From assembly GCA_017303795.1 (NCBI GenBank), contig JAFLBR010000005.1, positions 62,001 through 126,000 of the forward strand: a DNA stretch of 64,000 bases, given 5' to 3'. Positions 38,584-47,786 of this stretch are shown one piece after another. The notes beneath the pieces were generated by a model. It saw only the letters and a program-made list of their open reading frames with translations, was not told the DNA's origin and searched no databases. The stretch is from Cytophagales bacterium. Lineage in GTDB: Bacteria > Bacteroidota > Bacteroidia > Cytophagales > Cyclobacteriaceae. Both the position numbers and the translations under genes were made by a program. Each line of letters opens with the position of its first letter. Within the stretch, counting starts at the first letter, position 1.

Positions 38584-41500
38584 TTAAAATGTAAGCGTTG
38601 CACCAAGAGTTATCATCCGTATCGGTGGTAGTGTGGCGCTTTGGCTCTCTGGGTCAAGGCCTCGGTAGTTGGTAATTGTTGCCAGATTTTGGCCTTGCAC
38701 ATACAACCGGGCTTGTTGCAGTGCTGTCTTCTTCAATATCTGCGATGGGAATTGATAGGAGAACGATACATTTTTGAGTCGTATGAAAGATGCGTCACTA
38801 AACCGGTTGTCGCTGTAGTTGTTATATAAGTTTCCGAGAAATGCATCGCCAAAGCCTTGTGTAAATTGCCCAATGGCTGCGTTGTCTCCCGGCTTCTGCC
38901 ATCGTTCTAATACCCACACGGGTTGATTGGTAGCTGCTCCTGGTCTGTCATAAAAGTACGTGAGATAATTTCGGCCAGACTGGTTTACAAACTGAATCAT
39001 CACATCCAATGCAAAGCCTTTGTAACGGAAGTTGTTTTGAAAGCCGCCAAAGAATTTTTGCGCCAGCGATTTGTTACCGAGTAAATCAGCTTCAAAGGTT
39101 ACTCCGCCATCATCATTAACATCACGGTGTTGATAGACTCCGGTTTCGGGATTGACCTCTTTGTATTCAAATGAGGGCTGAACTGTTAACGGCTTGCCTA
39201 CGATGTAATCAAAAGCAAAAGATGAATTTTGGATACTCGGAAAAGCTATGAGTTCATTTCTTGGAAGGGTAAAGTTTATTGAACTTGTCCATGTAAATGC
39301 TTTTGTCTGAATGGGTGTTGATGACAGCACAATCTCAACACCCGTGTTCTTCACTTCGGCAGGCAGGTTTGCCTGAACACTATTGAATCCGGTAATACCT
39401 GGCAAAGGAACGCCCACTAATTGATTGCCTGAGCGATGGTTATAGTAACTAATGCTAACGTTGAGTTTGTCCTTCCAAAGGCCGGTTTCCAACGCCACTT
39501 CCCATTTCCGGTTCTCTTCCCATGCATAATCGGGATTGGCGAGATTGATGGGATAGAGTCCACCCATTCCATCGTACGTGTACGCAGTTGATGTCCACAG
39601 ATCAACATAGCCATAGTCTGCAATTTGATCACTGCCGGTAGTGCCGATGCTGGCGCGGATTTTTCCGAATGTAAGCACGTTGTTTTGAAGCCATGATTCC
39701 TCTGTGAAAACCCACCCTGCACCAAGTGCACCGAAGTTAGCAAACTGGTTTCCGGGACCGAAGCGACTGGACGCATCTCTTCGACCTGTAATATTAGCGA
39801 GGTACTTTCCCTTCCAATTATAGTTTACCCGTCCAAACAACGCACTGTATCGGTATTCCGATTGGTTAACGGATTGAATGGTAATTGTTGAAGCTGCTTG
39901 TGGATTCCGTAGCAATGCATCGCTGGCAAAACCTGTTGCAGACAAATCAGTCGATTCATTATTACTACCCTGAAATGTTGAGCCTAAAAGTGCAGTCAAT
40001 GTACCTTCGCCTAAAGGAATGGCGTACTCCAGTGTTGGCTCAGTAATCCACGTTTGAATTTTTCTGTCGGCAAATGTTGCTGAGGAGGCTTGTGATAAGT
40101 TCGGGTCGAATGAACTTTTTGGTTGTGCGGAAAATTCATCCATGCGTACGTTAGAGTAACCCACGTTTACTTTGGCCTCCAGTGTGGGCAAAATTTTGTA
40201 GGCAATTATGGTGTTGCTCAGAAGGTTGGTAGTTTTTGTTTCAAAGTCTTTCCGCGTAAAGGCCAGTGGATTTCTCCATGTTGAATTTTCCCAATTCAAA
40301 TTTCCATCGGGTAGGTAGAGGGCTGGTGCATTGGGCGCCAGCAATAAGGCTTGACCGGTAAGGTCAATCAGCGGCAACGTATTGTTATCTGACAGATAGT
40401 AGGCGGAGAAATCGATGTTCCATTTATTGTTGCTGGATCGGTGATTAACTTTGAAGTTGCCTGAATACTTTTTGTTGGCAAACTCACCAGGGAATACGGT
40501 GGATTCCTTTAGGTATCCGCCAGCAATCATGAACTTAGTTTGTTCTGATCCGCCCGATACAGATAGTTGCATATTCGTCATACGAGCTGTTCCGCCCAGC
40601 AATTCTTTTTGCCAGTCTGTGTTGCGATCCTGATTCCAGGTAAGCACGTCATGGTCAGGATAAAACGTGCCGGGTGCAACCAGGTCGTTTGTAAATGCTT
40701 CATTGCGCATCGACAGATATTGTTGTGTGTTGAGCAAATCCATCTTGCGGCTGGTGTTGCCCCAGCCCTCATAATAATTGGTGGTGAACTCGGTCTTTCC
40801 AGACTTGCCTCGTTTGGTTGTAATCAATACCACACCATTCGCTCCGCGCGAACCATAAATAGCAGTGGCATCCGCATCCTTCAGGATTTCAATGCTTTCG
40901 ATATCCGCAGGGTTTATGGCGCTTAGCGGATTCCCACCATCAATGATGCTGGCACTGGACGAAGAACCTAGCGGAGTTGAGTTGAATGGAACACCATCAA
41001 TAATATAGAGCGGCCGATTGCCATTGTTGCCGACCGAATTGCGTAAGCTATTTTGCCCGCGTATTTGAATGTTGAATGCGCCACCCGGTACACCTGATTG
41101 CTGTTGAATATAAACTCCAGCCATTCGTCCTTGCAATGCCTGAAGTGGATTGTTGACAGGTTGTTTTTCAATTTCTCCGGAACCAAGCTTGGCAATATTA
41201 CCTGTTTGCTCTCGCTCTTTGACTTTGTAGTAGCCTGCATTGATAACTACTTCTTTCAAGCTTTGAATATCTTCTGTTAATTGCACGTCTATAGAAGATT
41301 GATTTCCAACCCTCATTTCTACAGACTGAAAACCTATGAAAGAGAACACCAATACATCTTCGGGCTGTACATCAATTATGTAAATTCCTTCGGCATCGGA
41401 AGTGGTGCCTTGTGTTGTGCCCTTCACGATAATGTTCACCCCGGCCATAGGCATTCCACTAGCTGCATCAGTTATCTTTCCATTTACACGTTGCCTTTGA

Positions 41501-41904
41501 TTTTCTTCGGGCTGCGATTTCTTTTCAGGCAATTTCTCATTAGGTACTGTCTCTTTATTGAGTGTAATAGTATTTGTGCCTTCATGAACCCGGTAGCGGA
41601 TTTTGCGGGGTAAGAAAAGCTCTTCCAACACATCGCGTAGCTTACGCTTTTTCGCTTGAAGCGAAACGACTTCCTCAATGTCAACGTGATTTGGACTATA
41701 CATAAAGCGTATGTCTGCCGCAGATTCAAGGCTTTTCAATACGTCTTGCATGGGCTGGTCAAGTAGCGTGACGGAGACTTCTTTCTCCAACACGTTGGTG
41801 GGGCTTGCAATTACCGGTAACGAAATTATCATCACGATAATGGTAAGGTGTGCGGCTTTTAGCGGGATGTATGAGTATAGATATTTCATAGGTTTAATGT
41901 TCAT
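38584..41904 (-). CDS. SusC/RagA-type TonB-dependent receptor with STN domain
   Basis: A 1106-residue outer-membrane transporter. After the signal peptide come an STN domain (about 40-115, VTLLDQPMQDVLKSLESAAD), a carboxypeptidase-like beta domain (about 137-213, VNGKITDAASGMPMAGVNII), a plug with LQGRMAGVYIQQQSG, the DADATAIYGSRGANGVVLIT box (about 335-360), and the barrel ending ITLGATLTF. The STN domain means it can signal through the FecR anti-sigma encoded just upstream. No sigma gene lies beside them. It is full length. Confidence 0.95.
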   Translation of the reverse strand: MNIKPMKYLYSYIPLKAAHLTIIVMIISLPVIASPTNVLEKEVSVTLLDQPMQDVLKSLESAADIRFMYSPNHVDIEEVVSLQAKKRKLRDVLEELFLPRKIRYRVHEGTNTITLNKETVPNEKLPEKKSQPEENQRQRVNGKITDAASGMPMAGVNIIVKGTTQGTTSDAEGIYIIDVQPEDVLVFSFIGFQSVEMRVGNQSSIDVQLTEDIQSLKEVVINAGYYKVKEREQTGNIAKLGSGEIEKQPVNNPLQALQGRMAGVYIQQQSGVPGGAFNIQIRGQNSLRNSVGNNGNRPLYIIDGVPFNSTPLGSSSSASIIDGGNPLSAINPADIESIEILKDADATAIYGSRGANGVVLITTKRGKSGKTEFTTNYYEGWGNTSRKMDLLNTQQYLSMRNEAFTNDLVAPGTFYPDHDVLTWNQDRNTDWQKELLGGTARMTNMQLSVSGGSEQTKFMIAGGYLKESTVFPGEFANKKYSGNFKVNHRSSNNKWNIDFSAYYLSDNNTLPLIDLTGQALLLAPNAPALYLPDGNLNWENSTWRNPLAFTRKDFETKTTNLLSNTIIAYKILPTLEAKVNVGYSNVRMDEFSAQPKSSFDPNLSQASSATFADRKIQTWITEPTLEYAIPLGEGTLTALLGSTFQGSNNESTDLSATGFASDALLRNPQAASTITIQSVNQSEYRYSALFGRVNYNWKGKYLANITGRRDASSRFGPGNQFANFGALGAGWVFTEESWLQNNVLTFGKIRASIGTTGSDQIADYGYVDLWTSTAYTYDGMGGLYPINLANPDYAWEENRKWEVALETGLWKDKLNVSISYYNHRSGNQLVGVPLPGITGFNSVQANLPAEVKNTGVEIVLSSTPIQTKAFTWTSSINFTLPRNELIAFPSIQNSSFAFDYIVGKPLTVQPSFEYKEVNPETGVYQHRDVNDDGGVTFEADLLGNKSLAQKFFGGFQNNFRYKGFALDVMIQFVNQSGRNYLTYFYDRPGAATNQPVWVLERWQKPGDNAAIGQFTQGFGDAFLGNLYNNYSDNRFSDASFIRLKNVSFSYQFPSQILKKTALQQARLYVQGQNLATITNYRGLDPESQSATLPPIRMITLGATLTF

Positions 41905-41961
41905 GTTTAGGCAATAGAATTACAGCAGGCGCGTTGTTCGACCTGTTCGGGTTCAAAAACC

Positions 41962-41978
41962 GGCAATCCATGATTGCC
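41962..41978. promoter_or_regulatory. Inverted repeat in the FecR-SusC gap
   Basis: GGCAATC, a 3-base CAT centre, then GATTGCC. It lies in the 135-bp gap between FecR and SusC, 58 bp upstream of the SusC ATG on the minus strand, where a regulatory site or small attenuator would be expected. Confidence 0.4.
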
Positions 41979-42039
41979 TATATCGTTAAGCGATCTTAGG
42001 AAGAGTTGTATCGAGTGCTTCTGTAGGGAAATGTTGTTT

Positions 42040-43002
42040 TCATTGGCAACTCTTTCCGTAGATGATGATGATCGTTTCTTTTTTAGTAACCTTGATAGAC
42101 AGTACTTCTGCTATCAATTGCAGAGATGTATCGAGTGAGTGATCGGTAAGGTCTGCTGTAAGGCGACAATTATTCATTGTTTCATCAGATGTTTTGATGA
42201 CCACATTGAATTTTTTCTCCAGTCTGTTTAGCACTTCACGAAGTGTATTGTTTTCAAAGAGCATGTTGTACTCCGTATTAGCGGTTATTTCGTTGGCTTC
42301 CTTTTTACTAAAGGAAGTCTGCTTCCATTGATTGCGCGTGTAGACCAGTTCCTGAAAGGGTTCAAGCTGGGTAGTCTTGTTACCGGTGGCTGAGGTTACG
42401 CTCACTTTACCCGTTAATACTTTAACCACCACAGAGTCTTGACTGGAGCGCAGGCTGAAGCTTGTTCCCAATACCTGGATTGAAATATCCCGGCATTGAA
42501 TGACAAAGGGTCGATTGGGGTCTTTCGCAACTTCGAAGAGCGCTTCACCCGTAAGTTCAGCATAACGCGTATGACCATTATCTTTTTCAAAGTATGCCAA
42601 TTTGCTATTGCCTTTTACCCAAACCAGGCTACCATCGTTGAGGATCATTTTATCAATAGCCTTGTCTGTCAGGTTACCTTCGGTTGAAGCATCCTTTAAT
42701 TGCCAAAAGAAATAGGTAGCAACAAGCACCAGCACTACAGAAGCAGCTATGCGTAATATCCATTGGTTTTTTTTATTCTTTCGGATTTGTTTGGGGCGGA
42801 ATTCTGCAACGGAGCCTCCACTTTCAATCTTTGAAGTGATTTTCTGAAACAGTTGTTCTTCGTCTTCCGGGGTTAGTTCAAGATGGGTGGTGTCCTCCGT
42901 TTTCATCACCTCAAGCCAAGCTTCCAACTTGGCCTTTTCCTCATCGGTTACTTGGCCAGTGAGGTAGCGTTGCAGCAAACGGTCAAAATCCGATTTTTCC
43001 AT
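42040..43002 (-). CDS. FecR-family anti-sigma factor
   Basis: A 320-residue protein. The cytoplasmic N-terminus (LLQRYLTGQVTDEEKAKLEA) binds a sigma factor. One membrane helix (about 80-100) follows, then a periplasmic FecR domain (LNDGSLVWVKGNSKLAYFEK, VQVLGTSFSLR-type motif) and the C-terminal DUF4974 region (MLFENNTLREVLNRLEKKFN). It receives the signal from the STN domain of the SusC protein. Its usual partner, an ECF sigma gene directly upstream, is missing: the upstream neighbour is an unrelated LytTR regulator. Confidence 0.93.
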   Translation of the reverse strand: MEKSDFDRLLQRYLTGQVTDEEKAKLEAWLEVMKTEDTTHLELTPEDEEQLFQKITSKIESGGSVAEFRPKQIRKNKKNQWILRIAASVVLVLVATYFFWQLKDASTEGNLTDKAIDKMILNDGSLVWVKGNSKLAYFEKDNGHTRYAELTGEALFEVAKDPNRPFVIQCRDISIQVLGTSFSLRSSQDSVVVKVLTGKVSVTSATGNKTTQLEPFQELVYTRNQWKQTSFSKKEANEITANTEYNMLFENNTLREVLNRLEKKFNVVIKTSDETMNNCRLTADLTDHSLDTSLQLIAEVLSIKVTKKETIIIIYGKSCQ

Positions 43003-43131
43003 GACCGGAAGGGTTTAATAGGTGGTTGAAGTTACGCAAAAGTGTGATCTTTTGAGTAAGTGACCCTGGGGCATGAAACACGGTGAATCCTCAGTATTAT
43101 TTTTCACCATGTCATTACAATCAAAAATCTC

Positions 43132-43815
43132 TCATAGTCTTTTTAACACATGCTTATACGCCCTGCCAATCGGAATTGTGTTTCCATTAATCTCCACAGT
43201 TTCTGAATTGAACGACCGTACCTGATGAGTGGCAATGATATAAGACCGGTGAATACGCTGAAAAAGTGCATCGGGTAACAGCCCTTCTATTTCCTGAGTG
43301 CTCACTTTGGTCAAGTAGGAATTATCAGTCGTTACGATTTTGACGTATTCCTTCTGACTCTCGATAAACAATATCTCAGAAAAGTAAACTTTCACTTTTT
43401 TTAATTGAATGTTAATAAACAGGTAGTCTTTTGTTTCAGCAAGTGTCTGCTCCGGTTGCATATCTCTTTTAACTTTACCGACTGCCTTGAGAAACCGTTC
43501 AAACTCGAAGGGCTTGAGTAGGTAATCCACTACGTTTAACTCATAGCCCTCCAGTGCGTACTCGTGGTATGCCGTTGTGATAATTACCGCTGGCGGACTG
43601 GTTAGCGTTTTGAGAAAGGTCAGCCCCTTAATTTCGGGAAGGTGAATGTCTAAAAACAAAAGATCAACTGGCTGATTCCTAAAATGATCCATCGCGTCAA
43701 TCGCGTCTTCAAACGACCCCTGTAAATCGAGAAAGGGAACTCGTGAAATATATCCCTCAAGGATCTGCCTTGCCAGGGGTTCGTCTTCCACAATAATGCA
43801 TTTTACCTTAGACAT
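43132..43815 (-). CDS. LytTR-family response regulator (first pair)
   Basis: A 227-residue regulator with a receiver domain (IIVEDEPLARQI, phospho-acceptor D56 in LLFLDIHLP, TTAYHEYALEGYELNVVDYL) and a C-terminal LytTR DNA-binding domain (ILFIESQKEYVKIVT, FQRIHRSYIIATHQV). Its start overlaps the kinase gene by 8 bp. It closely resembles the regulator at 51280-51963, so the two systems are paralogous. It probably controls nearby DUF4386 or permease genes. Confidence 0.95.
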   Translation of the reverse strand: MSKVKCIIVEDEPLARQILEGYISRVPFLDLQGSFEDAIDAMDHFRNQPVDLLFLDIHLPEIKGLTFLKTLTSPPAVIITTAYHEYALEGYELNVVDYLLKPFEFERFLKAVGKVKRDMQPEQTLAETKDYLFINIQLKKVKVYFSEILFIESQKEYVKIVTTDNSYLTKVSTQEIEGLLPDALFQRIHRSYIIATHQVRSFNSETVEINGNTIPIGRAYKHVLKRL

Positions 43816-44854
43816 GACTGGAAAGTTTAATACTTAGGTTAGCTGAGAAGACAGAATCTTTTTGTTCTGTGATTAACTCAAAATCTCTATAAAGCAAATG
43901 AAGTCTACGCCTGAGGTTGGAAAGTCCGATGTTGTCTATTACCTCGGGGTTATCAGAGGCAGGATAACTTGAATTGTTCACAATAAAAGTTAATTCCCGC
44001 GACCGAAGAACACATTTCACGTCAACAAAGCGCTTTCCCCTGACTTGCGAAACACCATGCTTAAAGGCATTTTCTACAAGAGGTATAAGCAAAAGCGGGG
44101 GTATTGTTTCGGCAAAGTTTTCGATTTCATAATTGAAATTGATCGCAACCGTCTCACTATACCGTAGTTTCTCAAGATCAATGTAGTCAGTTAAAATTTT
44201 AATCTCCTTGTCAATGGTAATGAATTCGTTACCAGTTTCATAAAGCAGGTAGCGGAGGATTTTTGATAGTCGGAGAATTGATTCTGACACAAGTTTGGGC
44301 TGATGTTGAGACAACGAATAGATATTATTCAAGGTGTTGAAAAGAAAATGCGGATTGATTTGTGACTTTAAGAAAAGAAGTTCCGCCTGTTTTTTTTCTG
44401 TCAAAACTTGCTGCCTCTCGTACTTTAATTGTGCGTAATCAAAGAAAAGTTTAAATACTGCGAACACGAGAAATGCCCCCGGTGTAAGACTAACTGCTGA
44501 CAACAGGGCATCACCAATGTCAGAGAAACTTCGAAATGAGTTATAAAAACCTAAGAGGGTACCGAGGTTGCGCCATGCATATAATCCCAATGCCAAAACC
44601 ACTAAATGAATAATAATGCTTAGCGGGGTAGCAATAGTCCGGTTTAGTTTTCCAGAGGTGACAAAGGGAAGTGCGTATTCGAAGTAGAGTAAGTTTATTC
44701 CTATTACATAAATGACTTGCCAGGAATTGTTGAGCAGACTAACGGCAAACTTACCTGGGTGTGCAGCAAGGTCGTTGTGTATCCAGTGGACAAGGAATAC
44801 ACCTGTTATAGTAAGGTATAGAATAAAACGATCCTTCTTGAAATGTCTTGCCAT
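43808..44854 (-). CDS. Sensor histidine kinase of LytS/YehU type (first pair)
   Basis: A 348-residue membrane kinase with about four helices in residues 10-140, a coiled linker, and the His_kinase motif FLKSQINPHFLFNTLNNIYS (H169 as phospho site). An ATP-binding region follows with PPLLLIPLVENAFKHGVS and DNIGLSNLRRRL. It has no periplasmic sensor domain, so it probably senses a membrane or internal cue. It is divergent from a DUF4386 gene, with a 213-bp gap that holds a 16-bp palindrome. Confidence 0.94.
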   Translation of the reverse strand: MARHFKKDRFILYLTITGVFLVHWIHNDLAAHPGKFAVSLLNNSWQVIYVIGINLLYFEYALPFVTSGKLNRTIATPLSIIIHLVVLALGLYAWRNLGTLLGFYNSFRSFSDIGDALLSAVSLTPGAFLVFAVFKLFFDYAQLKYERQQVLTEKKQAELLFLKSQINPHFLFNTLNNIYSLSQHQPKLVSESILRLSKILRYLLYETGNEFITIDKEIKILTDYIDLEKLRYSETVAINFNYEIENFAETIPPLLLIPLVENAFKHGVSQVRGKRFVDVKCVLRSRELTFIVNNSSYPASDNPEVIDNIGLSNLRRRLHLLYRDFELITEQKDSVFSANLSIKLSSHV

Positions 44855-44996
44855 ACGCTGCTTAACAAAATGAAAGTTATCAACAATCTATGATTGTTAA
44901 TAGCTCCTTAAAAATGAATGCACTAGCCACTATTGGTGGGTGACCTCGATTAAGTTTTGGTATTGACTACTCACCGTCACTCATAGACCTCGTGCC

Positions 44997-45012
44997 GTAG
45001 TCTATAGACTAC
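44997..45012. promoter_or_regulatory. Perfect 16-bp palindrome between kinase and DUF4386 genes
   Basis: GTAGTCTATAGACTAC is identical to its reverse complement. It lies in the divergent gap 44855-45067, 55 bp upstream of the DUF4386 start and 142 bp upstream of the kinase start. Related words (TTGACTACTCA, TCATAGACC) occur just to the left. It is a strong candidate operator. Confidence 0.55.
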
Positions 45013-45067
45013 TGTTTTTCGATCCAGTAGAAAAAACTATTCTTGTTTTAACAACCAATTTAAATAA

Positions 45068-45781
45068 ATGGAAGTGACCGCCTCGAATACCAAAACAGCA
45101 AGACTGGCCTCGGCATTGTTTTTCTTTGTATGTGTCCCCATGTCGCTTTGGGATCAAACCTATGTTCTGGGCAAAGTCTTTGTACCCCAGGACCCGGTGG
45201 CGACCTCTGTTGGCTTACTTTCAAATGAATTCCTTTTTCGAACCGCTATTGTAAGCCACTTGGCGGGTTTCATAATTTTTGCCTTCATGATTCTGTTGTT
45301 CTATAGCATCTTTAAATCAGTTGATAAACACCTCTCTCGCTTAGTGATATTTTCGCTGCTGGCGCAGGTTCCTGTTGTCTTTGTTTTTGAAGTCTTCAAC
45401 TATGCAGCACTGATGGTTCTCAAAACCGAAGCACGTCCTGCTTTTGATGCAGCACAACAGCAAGAGGTGGCCTATTTCCTGATGCGGTTGCCACGGTATG
45501 CAACAGGCGCAGGTATGGGTAAGCTTTTTCTCGGACTGTGTTTTATTCCTTTCGGGATGTTGGTTTTTCGATCCAAGCTCGCTCCACGGATCATTGGCAT
45601 GCTGTTAATCATTGGAGGCGTTGGCTATGTGGCAGACTGTTGCATCGCCATCCTACTCCAGCGAGCCGATTATGTTGTAGTAAGGTCTTATTTGATTTAC
45701 ACGACCGTCTGCTACGCATTGGCTCTATTGTGGTTTTTGGTCAAGGGGGTGCGAAACCAAACTCCGATCGGTAACCACTAG
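45068..45781 (+). CDS. DUF4386 membrane protein 1
   Basis: A 237-residue protein with about six membrane helices. It follows the DUF4386 pattern: an N-terminal helix with ARLASALFFFVCVPMSLWD, a D-P-V-A-T loop (VFVPQDPVATSVGLL), FLFRTAIVSHLAGF, a helix ending in KLFLGLCFIPFGMLVFRSKL and a closing WFLVKGV. The molecular function of DUF4386 is unknown. It is divergent from the first LytTR/kinase pair, as a paralogue at 53189 is from the second pair, which suggests a regulatory link. Confidence 0.88.
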   Translation: MEVTASNTKTARLASALFFFVCVPMSLWDQTYVLGKVFVPQDPVATSVGLLSNEFLFRTAIVSHLAGFIIFAFMILLFYSIFKSVDKHLSRLVIFSLLAQVPVVFVFEVFNYAALMVLKTEARPAFDAAQQQEVAYFLMRLPRYATGAGMGKLFLGLCFIPFGMLVFRSKLAPRIIGMLLIIGGVGYVADCCIAILLQRADYVVVRSYLIYTTVCYALALLWFLVKGVRNQTPIGNH

Positions 45782-45859
45782 ACATAAGGAGACTCAATAA
45801 TGAAGTAATTCGTGGTAGGTTAACAAACACGTTAAGGAAAATCATTCAATCAACAAAAA

Positions 45860-46597
45860 ATGAATTCATCCATTGTTGTCTCAATTGAAACGTCTCCGAA
45901 AACTTATGCGCGAATTGGCGGATTCCTTTATCTGGTAATAATTGCTGCTGGCTTTTGCAGCGAATTTTTCTTTAGAGGTAAACTTATAGTAGGTGGTGAC
46001 CCCGTAGCAACTGCCAATAACATCATGGCAGCTCCAGGTTTATGGCGCATTGGCATTGCCCTCGAATACATTTGTATCATCTGTACTATTATTCTGGCAA
46101 TGATCTACTATTACTTACTCATGCCTGTACATAAGGAGCTTAATTTATTGGCTGCTTTTTTTAGGATGGTTTCTATTCCCTTGCAAGCAATAGCATTGGT
46201 CTATCTTATTGATGCTTTAGCTCCATTAACAAAAAAAGAGTTTTTGAGTTCATACACAGCGGATCAACTATACATAATGGCTAGCCTTTCTATTAAGTCT
46301 CATAGTAACGGTTATTCTGCATCGCTATTAATTCTGGGGTTTTGTTTTTTGATTCATGGATACCTGATCTTCAAGTCTGGCTTTCTCCCAAAAGCACTGG
46401 GTATACTGATTTTGTTCGCAGGTACCGGTTACATCACACACTGCTTTATTTTTATTCTAGAGCCATCATTAACAAAGTGGACATTTCCAATAATGATGTT
46501 ACCAGTCCTCGCAGGAGAAGTATCATTAAGTATGTGGCTTTTGGTAAAGGGCGTTGATGTAGAGAAATGGAAACAAAAGCACAATTACATTCCTTGA
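45860..46597 (+). CDS. DUF4386 membrane protein 2
   Basis: A 245-residue polytopic protein, about six helices. Family marks are YARIGGFLYLVIIAAGFCSE, GGDPVATANNIMAAPGLWRI and FLIHGYLIFKSGFLPKALGI, ending SMWLLVKGVDVEKWKQKH. It lies 78 bp after DUF4386 protein 1 and overlaps the next PadR-like gene by 31 bp. It is diverged from its neighbours but has the same order of motifs, so the cluster grew by old duplications. Confidence 0.87.
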   Translation: MNSSIVVSIETSPKTYARIGGFLYLVIIAAGFCSEFFFRGKLIVGGDPVATANNIMAAPGLWRIGIALEYICIICTIILAMIYYYLLMPVHKELNLLAAFFRMVSIPLQAIALVYLIDALAPLTKKEFLSSYTADQLYIMASLSIKSHSNGYSASLLILGFCFLIHGYLIFKSGFLPKALGILILFAGTGYITHCFIFILEPSLTKWTFPIMMLPVLAGEVSLSMWLLVKGVDVEKWKQKHNYIP

Positions 46598-47022
46598 CGG
46601 ATACTAGACGAAAAGTCTTGCAATACAGCAAGAAAGTATGGTTTGGTAGATTTGAAGAATTAGTTCTACTAACTGTCGCATCTCTCCAGCACCCTGGCAG
46701 TAAAATGGAGATAAAACGAGAATTGGAGACACGACTCAAGCAGCGATTATGCAGTGGCTCCATCCAATCCGCGCTCAGTCGGTCGGTGCAGAAGGGGTTT
46801 TTAACTTCTCATTTTGGAGATCCCACCGATAAACAGGGCGGGAAGCGAAACCGTATTTATGCTATGACCTCGCAATCATGGGAAATGTTGAGGAAGAAAG
46901 AGAAAATACGCGCAGGGTTGTGGGATACAATTCTAGTTCGCAAGCATCCAACTGAAAGTAACTTGTACCATTCAACTAAAGTAGTTGCTAAAAAAAGAAA
47001 ACCGGCAAAGCTTAACATTTAG
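46567..47022 (+). CDS. PadR-like regulator, orphan copy
   Basis: A 151-residue protein whose middle (GRFEELVLLTVASLQHPGSK, KRELETRLKQRLCSGSIQSA, KGFLTSHFGDPTDKQGGKRN) aligns with the PadR protein at 55389. A non-matching N-terminal extension (about 28 residues) overlaps the preceding gene, and a basic tail is added. No permease follows, unlike at 55389. Several helix positions differ (SRSVQ for KRMED), so it may be a diverging copy. The frame is intact. Confidence 0.82.
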   Translation: METKAQLHSLTDTRRKVLQYSKKVWFGRFEELVLLTVASLQHPGSKMEIKRELETRLKQRLCSGSIQSALSRSVQKGFLTSHFGDPTDKQGGKRNRIYAMTSQSWEMLRKKEKIRAGLWDTILVRKHPTESNLYHSTKVVAKKRKPAKLNI

Positions 47023-47041
47023 TCTATAATCAATTTGACTC

Positions 47042-47752
47042 ATGAATACTTTAGAAAACAATAACAATCCGTATCTACGTATAACCATAATCGGTGGCGT
47101 ATTGTATCTAATCTTAATTGCCTGTGGCGTGTATGCTGAGATATTTGTGTTATCCGAATTGGTTGTAGGGAATGACCCAACGGCAACAGCAAATAACATT
47201 CTATCTCGCGAAACATTGTACCGCACGGGTGTATTTGCCCACATTGTAACGCTTTTGTGTTCGTCCTTACTGCTGGGAATCTTGTTTAAGATTTTTAAAT
47301 CGACTTCTGAATACCTGGTCTTGACACTGCTTGTTTTCAATATCGTTACAGTAGCCATTGAAGGCGTAAGCATTCTCTATGAATTGGAAACGCTTTCAAT
47401 TTTGAAAAGCAAAATGTTAGCCAGCTTATTTTCCCCTGATCAAATCAATGCCCTGGCCTACTTACCTTTAAAAATGCAAAGCACTACCTATGATCTGGCA
47501 TTGCTATTTTTTGGAGTTGCTTGCTGCCTGATCTCAATTTTGATACTAAAATCAGAACTCTTTTTTCGCTGGGTGGGACTACTCATGTTTGCAGCTGGCG
47601 TTTGCTACATAACTAACAGCGTGGCGTATTTTATATCACCCACATTTAGAAACTACTTACTGCCATACATTTTGATACCGTGCTTCATAGCTGAGTTGTC
47701 GTTAAGCATAAACATGATTGCGGGAAGTCGAAGAACAAGACAGAGTTTGTAA
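47042..47752 (+). CDS. DUF4386 membrane protein 3
   Basis: A 236-residue protein with about six helices and the family motifs YLRITIIGGVLYLILIACGV, GNDPTATANNILSRETLYRT and LISILILKSELFFRWVGLLM. It is closest in pattern to DUF4386 protein 2. It lies 19 bp after the orphan PadR gene, so it may be co-transcribed with it. The closing W-L-x-K-G motif of other copies is replaced by INMIAGSRRTRQ. Confidence 0.86.
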   Translation: MNTLENNNNPYLRITIIGGVLYLILIACGVYAEIFVLSELVVGNDPTATANNILSRETLYRTGVFAHIVTLLCSSLLLGILFKIFKSTSEYLVLTLLVFNIVTVAIEGVSILYELETLSILKSKMLASLFSPDQINALAYLPLKMQSTTYDLALLFFGVACCLISILILKSELFFRWVGLLMFAAGVCYITNSVAYFISPTFRNYLLPYILIPCFIAELSLSINMIAGSRRTRQSL

Positions 47753-47786
47753 TGCCATTAAATAACGATTACTGAATAATTGCAAA

